From Streptomyces roseochromogenus subsp. oscitans DS 12.976 (GTDB lineage Bacteria; Actinomycetota; Actinomycetes; Streptomycetales; Streptomycetaceae): DNA of 39,088 bases. The notes below the pieces were generated by a model, which saw nothing but the letters and a program-made list of their open reading frames with translations, was not told where the DNA came from and made no database searches. Shown here piece after piece: positions 8,498-18,704 of this stretch. The stretch spans positions 2,060,060 through 2,099,147 of the forward strand of contig NZ_CM002285.1 in assembly GCF_000497445.1 (NCBI RefSeq), read 5' to 3'. The translations under genes were made by a program, and so were the position numbers. The stretch's first letter is position 1. Each line of letters starts with the position of its first letter.

Positions 8498-9073
8498 TCA
8501 GGTCACCACCCCGGGCACGACCGCCAACTGCTGGTAGCCGCCACCGCTGTGACGCACGGTGAGAAGCACCGGCTTTCCGGGCCGGGCACGGTCCACGGCT
8601 CGGGCGAGGTCGGCGGCGGATTCGACGCGGGCGGAGCCGAACTGCAGCACGTCGTCCCCGCGGACCAGACCGGCCGCATAGCCGGGTCCGGGCACATGCA
8701 CGCCCACGACCAGCGCACCCACCTTGTCGGCGTCCACGGCCTCGATGCCCAGGGTCGCCCCGGGCAGGTGGGCCGGGGCGGGGCCGGGGGTGCCGGCGGG
8801 GGTGGTGGGCGTGGCCTTGGCCGGCGGCGCGGCCGACGGGGCCTGGCGTTGCAGCTCGGCGAGCCTGCTCATACCGATCACCGTGGCACCGACGGTACCG
8901 ATGCCCACCCCGGACAGCACCAGCACGCCGCCGGTGAACAGGCCGAACAGCACGGTCCGCAGCCGCCGTCCGCGCCGGGGCGCGGCATGCGGGCGGTGGG
9001 CGGGGCCGGGGGTGCCGGCCTCTCGCCTGTCCTGGCCGGGCATCGGCTTGGGACGCAGGGCAGTCTGTTCCAT
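8498..9073 (-). CDS. Single-pass membrane protein with extracytoplasmic PDZ domain
   Basis: A 191-residue protein. About 38 residues of basic, Pro-rich cytoplasmic tail are followed by one membrane helix (VLFGLFTGGVLVLSGVGIGTVGAT). A Pro/Ala/Thr-rich linker leads to a C-terminal PDZ domain (about residues 100-187) with LGIEAV, YAAGLVRGDDVLQFG and ADLARAVDRARPG. No trypsin-like or S41 protease domain is attached, unlike HtrA. It may recruit a partner to the outer membrane face. GGAGG lies about 10 bases before the ATG. It lies downstream of the LysR gene, separated by repetitive DNA. Confidence 0.85.
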   Translation of the reverse strand: MEQTALRPKPMPGQDRREAGTPGPAHRPHAAPRRGRRLRTVLFGLFTGGVLVLSGVGIGTVGATVIGMSRLAELQRQAPSAAPPAKATPTTPAGTPGPAPAHLPGATLGIEAVDADKVGALVVGVHVPGPGYAAGLVRGDDVLQFGSARVESAADLARAVDRARPGKPVLLTVRHSGGGYQQLAVVPGVVT

Positions 9074-9199
9074 GGTTCGCTCGCCTCCGGCTGGTGCTCT
9101 ACCCGGGGCGCCGGGCTGCCACGAGACACGAAAGAGTGAGACTGGCCGGAAAGTGGCGGAGGGTAGTCATCACCCCCAGGGGCGAGCACACAGGACACG

Positions 9200-9352
9200 C
9201 CTCACGCTCCGGACCTCTCCGGGCCCTCTCCGGACCGCTCAGAACCACTCAGGACCGCCGCGCGGCACACGGCTCGCACGCATCGCCCCACTCACCCCGC
9301 GCCGCTCACCCCGCTCACCCACTCACCCCACTCGCCCCGCTCCCACCAGCCT
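9200..9352. repeat. Short simple repeats between LysR and PDZ genes
   Basis: Two runs lie side by side: copies of CTCCGGACC/CTCAGGACCG (about 9207-9260), then at least six copies of CTCACCCCG or CACTCACCC (about 9288-9350). The second run reaches the 3' end of the LysR gene, where it encodes the low-complexity tail or follows its stop. They look like replication slippage; no regulatory meaning is evident. Confidence 0.55.
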
Positions 9353-10198
9353 CCGCACCACCCCCTCCGCCGATCCCCCGGGACGGCCGCCGTGGATGAG
9401 TTCCGTGCGGTGGACGACCCGGGGTGCGGTGAGCGGGACGGCGGCCGTGCCGGGTACGGCGGTGGCAACGCGCCGGGGCAGCAGGGTGAGGCCGTGTCCG
9501 GCGGCGGCGAGGGCGGTGAGGGTGTGCAGATCCGTGCCCTCGTAGCGCAGGGCGGAGCGGAAGGCGCCGCCGCCGGTCGCGGCGCGCAGATGGTCCAGCG
9601 GAAGCGCCGCGTCGGGCGCGTCGAGCCAGCGAGCGTCGGCGAGGTCGCCGAGGCGCAGGCCGGTCCGGGCAGCAAGGGGGTGCCCTTCGGGCAGCAGGAC
9701 GCTCACGGGTTCCTCGGCGACGCCGTGCGTGGTCAGCGGCGCCACGTCGGGCAGGCGCAGCGGATCGCTCGGCGCGGCCAGCCCGTCGACGAGGCCGAGG
9801 TCGGCGGTGCCGGTGGCGACGGCGGCCGGGATCTCCTCGCGGGTGAGCACGCGCAGGGTGACTCCGGCCGGCGGGAGGGCGGCGAGGACGCCGACGCCGA
9901 GTGCGGTCGGCGTGGTGGCGAGGGTCAGGCCGTGCCGGGGTGCGGCGGTCATACGGACGACGTCGGCGCGGGCCGCGTCCAGGCGCAGCAGCAGTGGGCC
10001 CGCGTGCTCCAGCAACCGCTCGCCGGCCGCGGTGGGCACGACCGGCCGCCGGGTCAGCAGGGGCGCGCCCAGGTCCTGTTCGAGCGCGGCGATGTGCTGG
10101 GAGACGGCCGACTGGGTGTAGCCCAGCTTGCGGGCGGCCTCCGAGAAGGAGGCGAGGCGCGCCACGGTGACGAAGGTACGCAGCAGATGCGGGTCCAT
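9323..10198 (-). CDS. LysR-family transcriptional regulator
   Basis: A 291-residue regulator. The N-terminal winged HTH (residues 1-60) has the diagnostic LLRTFVTVARLASFSEAARKL-type pattern and SQSAVSQHIAALE-like recognition helix (here TQSAVSQHIAALEQDLG). A periplasmic-binding-like effector domain occupies about residues 85-285. It is divergent from the GATase-like gene, with 93 bases between starts, the usual arrangement for LysR control of the neighbour and of itself. The co-inducer cannot be inferred. The start ATG 10198 sits directly at the conserved MDPHLLRTF. Confidence 0.92.
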   Translation of the reverse strand: MDPHLLRTFVTVARLASFSEAARKLGYTQSAVSQHIAALEQDLGAPLLTRRPVVPTAAGERLLEHAGPLLLRLDAARADVVRMTAAPRHGLTLATTPTALGVGVLAALPPAGVTLRVLTREEIPAAVATGTADLGLVDGLAAPSDPLRLPDVAPLTTHGVAEEPVSVLLPEGHPLAARTGLRLGDLADARWLDAPDAALPLDHLRAATGGGAFRSALRYEGTDLHTLTALAAAGHGLTLLPRRVATAVPGTAAVPLTAPRVVHRTELIHGGRPGGSAEGVVRRLVGAGRVG

Positions 10199-10291
10199 GT
10201 GTCCAGCATCCCAGCTCCATCAGCATCGCTTATCGAAGGTGCAGAAATCATCGTTGGACGTGAACGAGCGTCGGCCCGAAAAATGAGGTCC
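10199..10291. promoter_or_regulatory. LysR/GATase-like divergent promoter region
   Basis: The 93 bases between the divergent starts are markedly AT-richer than the surroundings (about 10225-10262, CGCTTATCGAAGG through AAATCATCG). It probably holds both promoters and a LysR operator. ATCG occurs three times within it, but no single convincing T-N11-A dyad could be fixed by eye. Confidence 0.4.
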
Positions 10292-11014
10292 ATGAACACC
10301 ACCGCAACCCTCGCCCTCGTCGGCGACCGCTCCCCCGACGTGGTCTCGCACACGCGCGTGCCGCTCCTGCTGGAGGCTCTGGCCGAACGCGACCGGCTGG
10401 TCCTGGACGCCTACTGGATTCCCTCCGAGGAGGCGGAGGCCGAGGGCGCGGTGCGCGGGTTCGACGCTGTGTGGGTGCTGCCGGGCAGCCCCTACCGCAG
10501 TGAGGCGGGGGTCCTCGCGGCCGTGCGCACCGCGCGCGAGGAGGGCATTCCGTTCCTGGGTACGTGCGGCGGCTTCCAGCACGCGCTGCTGGAGTACGCC
10601 CGCAACGTGTGCGGTCTGACCGGTGTCGCACACGCCGAGAACGACCCGGAGGCCACGGACCCGCTCATCGAGCCGCTGGCCTGCTCGCTGGTGGGCCATG
10701 AGGCCGCGGTGACGATCGAGCCGGGCTCACTGGCGGAGTCGGTGATCGGCTCGGCACGCACGGTCGAGCGGTACTTCTGCGCCTACGGCCCCTCCCGCCA
10801 CCTGGACACGCTCCGCGCCCATGGTCTGCGGTTCTCCGGGCACGACGAGGACGGTCACCCCCGGGTCGCCGAACTGCCCGGGCATCCCTTCTTCCTGGCG
10901 TCCCTGTTCCAGCCGGAGCTGGCCGGCGACGGCTCGCGCCCGCACCCGATGATCCGGGCACTGGCGCGGGCCGCGGTCGAGCACGCGTCGTCCAGGATCG
11001 CCCCGCCGGCGTGA
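10292..11014 (+). CDS. CTP-synthase-like class I glutamine amidotransferase domain protein
   Basis: About 240 residues forming a free-standing class I amidotransferase fold resembling the C-terminal part of CTP synthase. Seen are LALVGDRSPD, VWVLPGSPYRS (oxyanion strand), the nucleophile elbow FLGTCGGFQHALLEYARN with Cys, and ASLFQPEL in place of the catalytic HPE, so the His is replaced by Gln. Loss of that His suggests it does not hydrolyse glutamine in the classical way. It matches proteins annotated as CTP synthase C-terminal region-related, of unknown function. The start is the ATG in GAGGTCCATG; an upstream in-frame extension runs antisense to the LysR gene and is rejected. Confidence 0.8.
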   Translation: MNTTATLALVGDRSPDVVSHTRVPLLLEALAERDRLVLDAYWIPSEEAEAEGAVRGFDAVWVLPGSPYRSEAGVLAAVRTAREEGIPFLGTCGGFQHALLEYARNVCGLTGVAHAENDPEATDPLIEPLACSLVGHEAAVTIEPGSLAESVIGSARTVERYFCAYGPSRHLDTLRAHGLRFSGHDEDGHPRVAELPGHPFFLASLFQPELAGDGSRPHPMIRALARAAVEHASSRIAPPA

Positions 11015-11127
11015 CTCCCACCGGCCCGGGGCCGACCGCCCTGCGGTCCGCCGCCCTGCAGCACCGGGCTGTCCGGGGCAGGCGTGACCGTCACCGTGCG
11101 CCGGCCGCTCGGCCCCGGGGCCGTGTC

Positions 11128-13017
11128 TCAGCCCATATGCCCCTCGCCATGACCGCCGTGCCCTCCGTGTCCGGCGCCGTGGTCGAACTTCATGGCCTCG
11201 GCCGGCATGACGACGAACGGCCGCATCATGCCCATGTCCTCGTGCTCCAGCAGACGGCAGTGGTACATGAACCGGCCGTACGCCCCGTCGAAGCGGCCCA
11301 TGACCCGCAGCATCTGACTGCCGGGCACCCGGAAGACGTCCTTGTTGCCCCGTTCGTTGGGTGCGAGCGGGATCACCCGGTCGGCGTCGTAGCGCAGTGG
11401 CGTACGGGTGCCGCCTAGGGCCGGGTCGAAGCCCGAGACGTCGTAGGCGTCCCGGCCGAGCAGCTGGAAGTCGGCCAGGTGGATGTGCATGGGGTGGACG
11501 ATGGGCGCGAGGTTGAGGAAGCTCCACTGTTCGTAGCCGCCCTCGGCGATGGTGAAGCCGAGTCCGTCGTTGAACGTCCGGGAGGTGCGCCGGTATGTCT
11601 TCGTGGTGCCGTCGAGCCCGGTGACCTGCACGATGCCGTCGGCCGGGAGCCGCAGGCCGCTCGGGTCCTCGACCTCGGTCAGCTCCCAGATCTCCGGGTG
11701 GCCGCCGGCGCCCTTGGTGGCGGGCGGGGTGAGCAGGACCATGCGGTGGCCGTGCGGCAGGTCGTGGGTGAGGCGGCGGAAGGAGCCGGAGAGGACCTCG
11801 GGCAGTTCGAAGATGTCCTCCTCGCCCGTCTCGCCGACCCGGAACTCCAGGACTGCCGGGTAGCGCACGTCACCGGCCGGGTCCGGCACGCCCGCCGGCT
11901 GGTTGGGGCCCTTGTTCACCAGCCGCAGGGTGCGGCCCGCCAGGGCACGGAAGTCGACCAGCAGGTCGAAGCGCTCGGCCGGCGCGGCGGTCAGCGTGGG
12001 CAGCTCCCCGTCGAAGCCGACCGGCACCGGGCGCGGCAGCAGCCCGCCGTCGCTGCCGATCTGGTACACGACGCCCGGCACCGGATTGCCGTCCTCGTCG
12101 ATCAGCACGAGCTGGAAGATGCGTGCGTTCGAGGCGTTGAGCAGGCGGAAGCGGTACCAGGCGGCGTCCACCTCGGCGTACGGCCAGATGCGGCCGTTGA
12201 CCGTGGTGTACGGGCCGGTGAAGGGAACGGAGACCGGCTTCCCGGTCTCCGGGTTGCTCTGCTGGACGATCACCGTCTTGTGCAGCAGCCGGCCGTTGAG
12301 ACGGCCGTCCTCGTCGGTGTCGAGGTTGCGGTCGGCGAGCAGCAGCGGTATCTCCCGCTCCCCGGACGGCAGATGAAGGGCGTCCTCCTCGTCGTCACGC
12401 AGGAGGTAGGTGCCGTACAGGCCCGTCATCACGTTCCACCGCGTGATGTTCATGGCGTGGTCGTGATACCACCACTGCACCGCCTGGTGGTCGTTCGGAT
12501 ACTCCGACAGCTGGGCGTCGCCGTGGCCGACGGCGTTGTCCGCCCAGCCGTCATTGCCACCACCGGTCTGGGCGCCGTGCAGATGGGTCACCGTCCAGGC
12601 GGGCAGGGCGGCGACGTCCTTGTCCGGCTCGACGCCCTCGCGGCCCGGCTCGGTCGAGGCGGGCGGGGTGCCGGGCGCACGGGCGGGCACCTCGACGGAG
12701 GTGACCGGGTACTCGGCGTCCTTCGGTATGCGGTTGGTCCAGGCGATGCGGACGCGCTGTCCGCGCCGCACCTCGATGGTCGGGCCGGGCACCTGGCCGT
12801 CGTACCCCCACATCAGGGTCGGTGGCAGCTGCGGGTGGAGGCGCACCCAGGTCGGGCGCACGGCGATCTCGGTCTCGCGCGGGACGTCGTCCGCAGCGGG
12901 GCACAGGACGGGCGGGACGGTCAACGGCGCCATGTACGGCGCCAGTTCGTCCACCGCCTGCTCCTGCTCCCCCGTCTGCCTGGTCCCTTCGGTGAGCCTG
13001 CCGATGGTCTCGGTCAA
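11128..13017 (-). CDS. Multicopper oxidase, phenoxazinone synthase/CotA-like, with altered copper motif
   Basis: A 629-residue three-cupredoxin oxidase related to Streptomyces PhsA and bacterial CotA/bilirubin oxidase. Copper motifs visible in order are [26 protein letters not shown] and [14 protein letters not shown]. The last should be HCHxxxHxxxxM. Here the second His, a type 3 copper ligand, is Arg (codon CGT, one base from CAT). All other ligands and the T1 Cys, His and Met are kept. This should disturb the trinuclear cluster and oxygen reduction. No signal peptide is seen, as in PhsA. The C-terminus is His/Gly-rich ([14 protein letters not shown]). The start is TTG 13017; an internal Met at residue 29 is an alternative. 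Confidence 0.88.
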   Translation of the reverse strand: MTETIGRLTEGTRQTGEQEQAVDELAPYMAPLTVPPVLCPAADDVPRETEIAVRPTWVRLHPQLPPTLMWGYDGQVPGPTIEVRRGQRVRIAWTNRIPKDAEYPVTSVEVPARAPGTPPASTEPGREGVEPDKDVAALPAWTVTHLHGAQTGGGNDGWADNAVGHGDAQLSEYPNDHQAVQWWYHDHAMNITRWNVMTGLYGTYLLRDDEEDALHLPSGEREIPLLLADRNLDTDEDGRLNGRLLHKTVIVQQSNPETGKPVSVPFTGPYTTVNGRIWPYAEVDAAWYRFRLLNASNARIFQLVLIDEDGNPVPGVVYQIGSDGGLLPRPVPVGFDGELPTLTAAPAERFDLLVDFRALAGRTLRLVNKGPNQPAGVPDPAGDVRYPAVLEFRVGETGEEDIFELPEVLSGSFRRLTHDLPHGHRMVLLTPPATKGAGGHPEIWELTEVEDPSGLRLPADGIVQVTGLDGTTKTYRRTSRTFNDGLGFTIAEGGYEQWSFLNLAPIVHPMHIHLADFQLLGRDAYDVSGFDPALGGTRTPLRYDADRVIPLAPNERGNKDVFRVPGSQMLRVMGRFDGAYGRFMYHCRLLEHEDMGMMRPFVVMPAEAMKFDHGAGHGGHGGHGEGHMG

Positions 13018-13019
13018 GG

Positions 13020-13039
13020 TCGAACACCCCCGTGTGTTC
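13020..13039 (-). promoter_or_regulatory. Inverted repeat just upstream of the multicopper oxidase
   Basis: CGAACAC and GTGTTCG form a perfect 7-base inverted repeat with a 6-base centre, ending two bases before the TTG start. On the coding strand it contains the G-run that would serve as ribosome binding site. It could hide translation initiation or bind a repressor. Confidence 0.5.
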
Positions 13040-13131
13040 GCGGTCTGTTGTTCCCCTTACTCCACAAGACTCCCGAGGGCTCACCGAAGTTCCCAGAATG
13101 CCCGGTTCCGTACGCGAAGATTCCGCGACTC

Positions 13132-15458
<2,327 letters not shown>

Positions 15459-16412
15459 ATGACCTCCTTTGTGCTGCCCCATGAGGTGCACGGCGACGGC
15501 GCCCACAAGGTGTTCGCCGTGCACGGCTGGTTCGCCGACCGGTCCGCCTACGCCGCCGTCCTGCCGGACCTCGACCGCACCGCCTTCACCTACGCCCTGG
15601 TCGACCTTCGCGGCTACGGCGAGGCCCAGGACGCGGTGGGCGCGTACACGACGGCCGAGGCGGCCGCGGACCTGGTGGAGCTGGCCGACCGGCTGGGCTG
15701 GCAGCGGTTCTCGGTGCTCGGGCACTCCATGGGCGGCGCGGTGGCACAGCGGCTGGCGGCCGTCGTCCCGCACCGGTTGCGCCGGATCGTCGGCGTCTCC
15801 CCGGTGCCCGCCTCGGGCGTCCCGCTGGCCGGCGAGCAGGCCGCGCTGTTCTCCGACGCCGCGCACAAGCCGGAGAACCGGCGCGCGATCCTCGACCTCA
15901 CCACCGGCGGCCGGCGTCCCGCGGCCTGGCTGGACCGGATGGTCGCCCGCTCGCTGGAGCGCAGCGACGCGAAGGCGTGCCGCGCCTGGCTGGACTCATG
16001 GGCGGGCGACGACTTCCACGCCGACGTCGAGGGCAGCGAGGTGCCTGCCCTGGCCGTGGCCGGCGGACTCGACCCGGCGCTCTCGCCGGAAGTCATGCGG
16101 CAGACCTGGCTGTCCTGGTATCCGCGGGCGGAACTCGTGACACTGCCGTTCGCCGGACACTACGCCATGGACGAGTGCCCGCTGGAACTGATCCGCGTGG
16201 TCGAGGACTTCCTGCGAGCCGACGCCGACTCCGGCGCCCACACCGGGCGTACGACGGACACCGGGACCGACACAGGCATCACGGCCGACACGGGCACCAC
16301 GGCCGACACGGGCACCACGGCCGACACGGGCACCACGGCCGATTCGGGCACCGCGGCCGCGACAGACGCCGCGAGCCCCTTGGCCGCGGCCGGCGAGAGC
16401 GAGCCGGTGTGA
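15459..16412 (+). CDS. Alpha/beta hydrolase with C-terminal Thr-Asp-Gly tandem repeat
   Basis: A 317-residue protein. Residues 1-250 form an alpha/beta hydrolase: FAVHGWFADRS (oxyanion loop), GHSMGGAVAQ with the nucleophile Ser, an acid region AVAGGLDPALS and the catalytic His in FAGHYAMDE. The substrate is unknown. After VEDFLRADAD the protein ends in a low-complexity tail of hexapeptide units close to TTADTG, then an Ala-rich end. The start is ATG 15459; an in-frame extension upstream is less supported. Its stop overlaps the P450 start by 4 bases, so the two are translationally coupled. It is divergent from geosmin synthase. Confidence 0.87.
   Translation: MTSFVLPHEVHGDGAHKVFAVHGWFADRSAYAAVLPDLDRTAFTYALVDLRGYGEAQDAVGAYTTAEAAADLVELADRLGWQRFSVLGHSMGGAVAQRLAAVVPHRLRRIVGVSPVPASGVPLAGEQAALFSDAAHKPENRRAILDLTTGGRRPAAWLDRMVARSLERSDAKACRAWLDSWAGDDFHADVEGSEVPALAVAGGLDPALSPEVMRQTWLSWYPRAELVTLPFAGHYAMDECPLELIRVVEDFLRADADSGAHTGRTTDTGTDTGITADTGTTADTGTTADTGTTADSGTAAATDAASPLAAAGESEPV
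16244..16350 (+). repeat. 18-base tandem repeat encoding TTADTG
   Basis: About five units of ACCACGGCCGACACGGGC lie in tandem, with degenerate units on both flanks (CGTACGACGGACACCGGG, ATCACGGCC, GATTCGGGC). The middle three are identical, which suggests recent expansion. The 18-base period keeps the frame, so copy number can vary without breaking the gene or its coupling to the P450. Confidence 0.85.
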
Positions 16413-17671
16413 GGGTGCGTGAGGCCCCGCCCGTGCCCGACGTGTTCGACCCGCGCCGGTACGCCGCCGGTGTGCCCCACGACGACTACCGCGTGCTGCG
16501 CGACCACCATCCCGTCGCCTGGCAGGAGGAGCCGGAGGTGCTGGGCTGGCCGGCCGGGCCGGGGTTCTGGGCGGTGACCCGGCACGCGGACGTCGTACGG
16601 GTGCTGAAGGACGCGACGACGTACTCCTCCCACCTCGGCGCGACCCAGATCCGCGACCCGGACCCGGCGGATCTGCCGTTCATCCGGAGCATGATGCTCA
16701 ATCAGGATCCGCCGCAGCATGGGTGGTTGCGGCGGTTGGTGAGCCGGGCGTTCACCCCCGGCCGGGTCGACCGGTTCGCGGCGTTCGCCCGGGAGCGGGC
16801 GCGCACCCTGCTCGCCGGGGCGCTGCAGCGGGCGCGGGAAGGGGACGGCACGGTCGACCTGGTGGACTGCGTCACCGACGAGTACGCGCTGCTCAATCTG
16901 GCGGACCTGCTGGGCGTCCCGGAGAGCGACCGGCGGCGGCTGCTGCACTGGACGCGGCGGGTCATCGGCTACCAGGACCCGGACGAGGCCGGCCCCCCGG
17001 TGCTGGACGGCACGGGCAAGCCGGTCGATCCGCGCTCCCCGGCGATGCTGGAGGACATGTTCGACTACGCGCGCCGGCTGGCCGCGTACAAACGGCGTCA
17101 CCCGGCCGACGACGTCATGACCACCCTCGCCGGCGACGCCGAACTCACCGGCGCCGAGCTGGAGATGTTCTTCTTCCTGCTCACGGTCGCGGGCAACGAC
17201 ACCGTACGCAGCGCGGCCCCCGGCGGACTACTGGCGCTGACGGAACACCCGGAGTCGTACGCGTCGTTGCGCGCCGGAAAGATCGAAATGCCCTCAGCCA
17301 TAGAGGAGTTGCTGCGCTGGCATCCACCCGTGCTGACCTTCCGCAGGACTGCCGCGCGGGACACCGAGCTGGCGGGGCAGCGGATCCGGGCCGGTGACAA
17401 GGTCGTGGTCTTCCACGCCTCGGCCAACCGGGACGAGCGGGCCTTCGCCGATCCCGCCCGGCTCGACCTCACCCGTTCCCCCAACCCGCATGTGTCCTTC
17501 GGCGACGGCCCGCATGTATGCCTGGGCGCCCACTTCGCACGGCTGCAACTACGGCTGCTCTACGAGGAGGTGTTGCGCGTGCTCCCGGAGCCGCGGCTCG
17601 CCGCACCGCCGGAGCGGCTGGTGTCGAACTTCATCAACGGCATCAAGACACTGTCTTTCGACATCACTTGA
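16409..17671 (+). CDS. Cytochrome P450
   Basis: A 420-residue soluble class I P450. Seen are the I-helix oxygen-activation motif AGNDT, the K-helix ExxR (EELLR), an FRRTA pattern and the heme-binding loop HVSFGDGPHVCLGAHFAR with the cysteine ligand, followed by the closing NFINGIKTLSF. The NFINGIK ending and the MLNQDPPQH loop resemble the CYP124/125/142 group, which hydroxylates branched lipids or sterols, but family assignment needs alignment. No ferredoxin or reductase gene is adjacent. The GTG at 16409 overlaps the hydrolase stop (GTGA), indicating a coupled operon. Confidence 0.93.
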   Translation: MRVREAPPVPDVFDPRRYAAGVPHDDYRVLRDHHPVAWQEEPEVLGWPAGPGFWAVTRHADVVRVLKDATTYSSHLGATQIRDPDPADLPFIRSMMLNQDPPQHGWLRRLVSRAFTPGRVDRFAAFARERARTLLAGALQRAREGDGTVDLVDCVTDEYALLNLADLLGVPESDRRRLLHWTRRVIGYQDPDEAGPPVLDGTGKPVDPRSPAMLEDMFDYARRLAAYKRRHPADDVMTTLAGDAELTGAELEMFFFLLTVAGNDTVRSAAPGGLLALTEHPESYASLRAGKIEMPSAIEELLRWHPPVLTFRRTAARDTELAGQRIRAGDKVVVFHASANRDERAFADPARLDLTRSPNPHVSFGDGPHVCLGAHFARLQLRLLYEEVLRVLPEPRLAAPPERLVSNFINGIKTLSFDIT

Positions 17672-18462
17672 GGTCGACCTGGATCAGCGCGTGCGTGCCG
17701 CTGGTGCGCCAGCGCTGCTCCTCGACCGCCACCGGAGCGGCCTCGGTCGGCGACCACAGCCGGTCGCCCACCAGACGCCGGTAGTTGAGGTCACCCTTGG
17801 GGACGGTCAGCGTGGCCGCGGCGAACTCGGCGCACAGGTCGTCCGGCATCCGTTCGTACGGCAGCGGGGCGCAGGAGAAGGGGTGAGCGCGCACGGCGAG
17901 GCGGCCGTCCGCCATGGCCGGCCAGAGCACGCGCGCGTGGTCACCGGCAGTGCCCGGCCGCCGTCCGGAGCCGGTGCGGCGCGTCGACGAGGTCAGCGGA
18001 CGTGGCATCGGAGACGTAGTACGGGTGCGGCTTGACGTGCAGCACCGCACGCGCGCCCCCCGGCGAGGAGGTGGGCGATCAGCGGCAGATCCGGGACGAG
18101 TGCGCGGCCCGCGTTGTCCGCGACCAGGACGAGCGTGGCCGAGCCATCGGGCGGCAGCAGCGACCACAGGGCCTCGCTGTCGTCGGCGACCAGTGAGGGG
18201 GCCGCTTCCCGGGCCTCGGCGCCCTCGGCGGAGAGCCGGAAGCCGAGGTCGGCGCGGTTACCCCACAGCGAGCCGTGCAGCAGGGCACACGCCTGCCCCT
18301 CCTCCGGCAGGGCAGGGCGTCCAGCGCGGCCAGTTCCGCGTCGGTCTCCGGTGCGTGGAGCTCGGCGCGCTTGAACGGGCGGAAGGGGTCGATACCCCGC
18401 AGGGCGCCGGGGTCGAACCAGCCGACCCCGTCGAGCAGCCAGCGGTAGAAGTAGCTCTCGGA

Positions 18463-18497
18463 CCACAGCCGGCGGTCGGACCACAGCCGGCGGCACG
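18463..18497 (-). repeat. Direct duplication within the ARMT1 pseudogene
   Basis: CGGACCACAGCCGGCGG occurs twice back to back with one T between the copies. It translates as a doubled RRLWSD and is probably one of the inactivating slippage events. Confidence 0.75.
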
Positions 18498-18566
18498 TCG
18501 CACCACGAGCGTCCAATGCTTCCCTGGGCCGTACGGGAAGGCGACCCGCACCTGCCGGATGATCGC

Positions 18567-18609
18567 GGGGTGCCTCCCCTACTCCTAAAGGGCGCGGGAG
18601 GTACCCCCA
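18567..18609. mobile_element. Miniature palindromic element inserted in ARMT1 pseudogene
   Basis: A 43-base imperfect inverted repeat: the left arm GGGGTGCCTCCCCTACTCC and right arm GGGCGCGGGAGGTACCCCC pair around a TAAA loop. It sits exactly between codons of the conserved ARMT1 N-terminus (SFPHSV... and IIRQVRVAF), so the family alignment resumes on both sides. Similar GGAGGTACCCCC palindromes are, from memory, widespread in Streptomyces intergenic DNA. It carries no gene. Whether it moves by transposase help is unknown. Confidence 0.65.
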
Positions 18610-18704
18610 CGGCCGGCACGCTGTGCGGGAACGAGCCGGGTTCGTTGCCCAAAATCACGGATGCGAACGGGGCGTGGGGCATGCTCGTCACCGTATCGCG
18701 CGCC

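Larger units (their letters stand above)
17664..18691 (-). pseudogene. Damage-control phosphatase ARMT1/DUF89 family, multiply frameshifted
   Basis: Read from 18691 downward, all parts of the family are present but spread over different frames. They run: MPHAPFASVILGNEPGSFP; an interrupting hairpin element; IIRQVRVAFPYGPGKHW; YFYRWLLDGVGWFDPGALRG; the metal-binding core LVLVADNAGRALVPDLPLI; HVKPHPYYVSDAT; and the C-terminus RAHPFSCAPLPYERMPDDL then KGDLNYRRLVGDRLW. At least four frame changes are needed to join them. Besides the hairpin insertion, a 17-18-base direct duplication (near 18463-18497) doubles RRLWSD. Intact enzymes are metal-dependent phosphatases of damaged sugar phosphates. Its stop overlaps the convergent P450 end. 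Confidence 0.88.

Noticed and set aside
9392..10291. N-terminal extension of the amidotransferase-like frame
   Set aside because: Antisense to the LysR gene; the conserved start is at 10292.
10292..11014. Selenoprotein with in-frame UGA
   Set aside because: Some relatives are labelled selenoprotein-related, but here the nucleophile position is an ordinary Cys codon and no internal TGA occurs.
16244..16350. Possible CRISPR array
   Set aside because: Units are contiguous 18-mers without spacers and are in frame with a hydrolase; no cas genes nearby.
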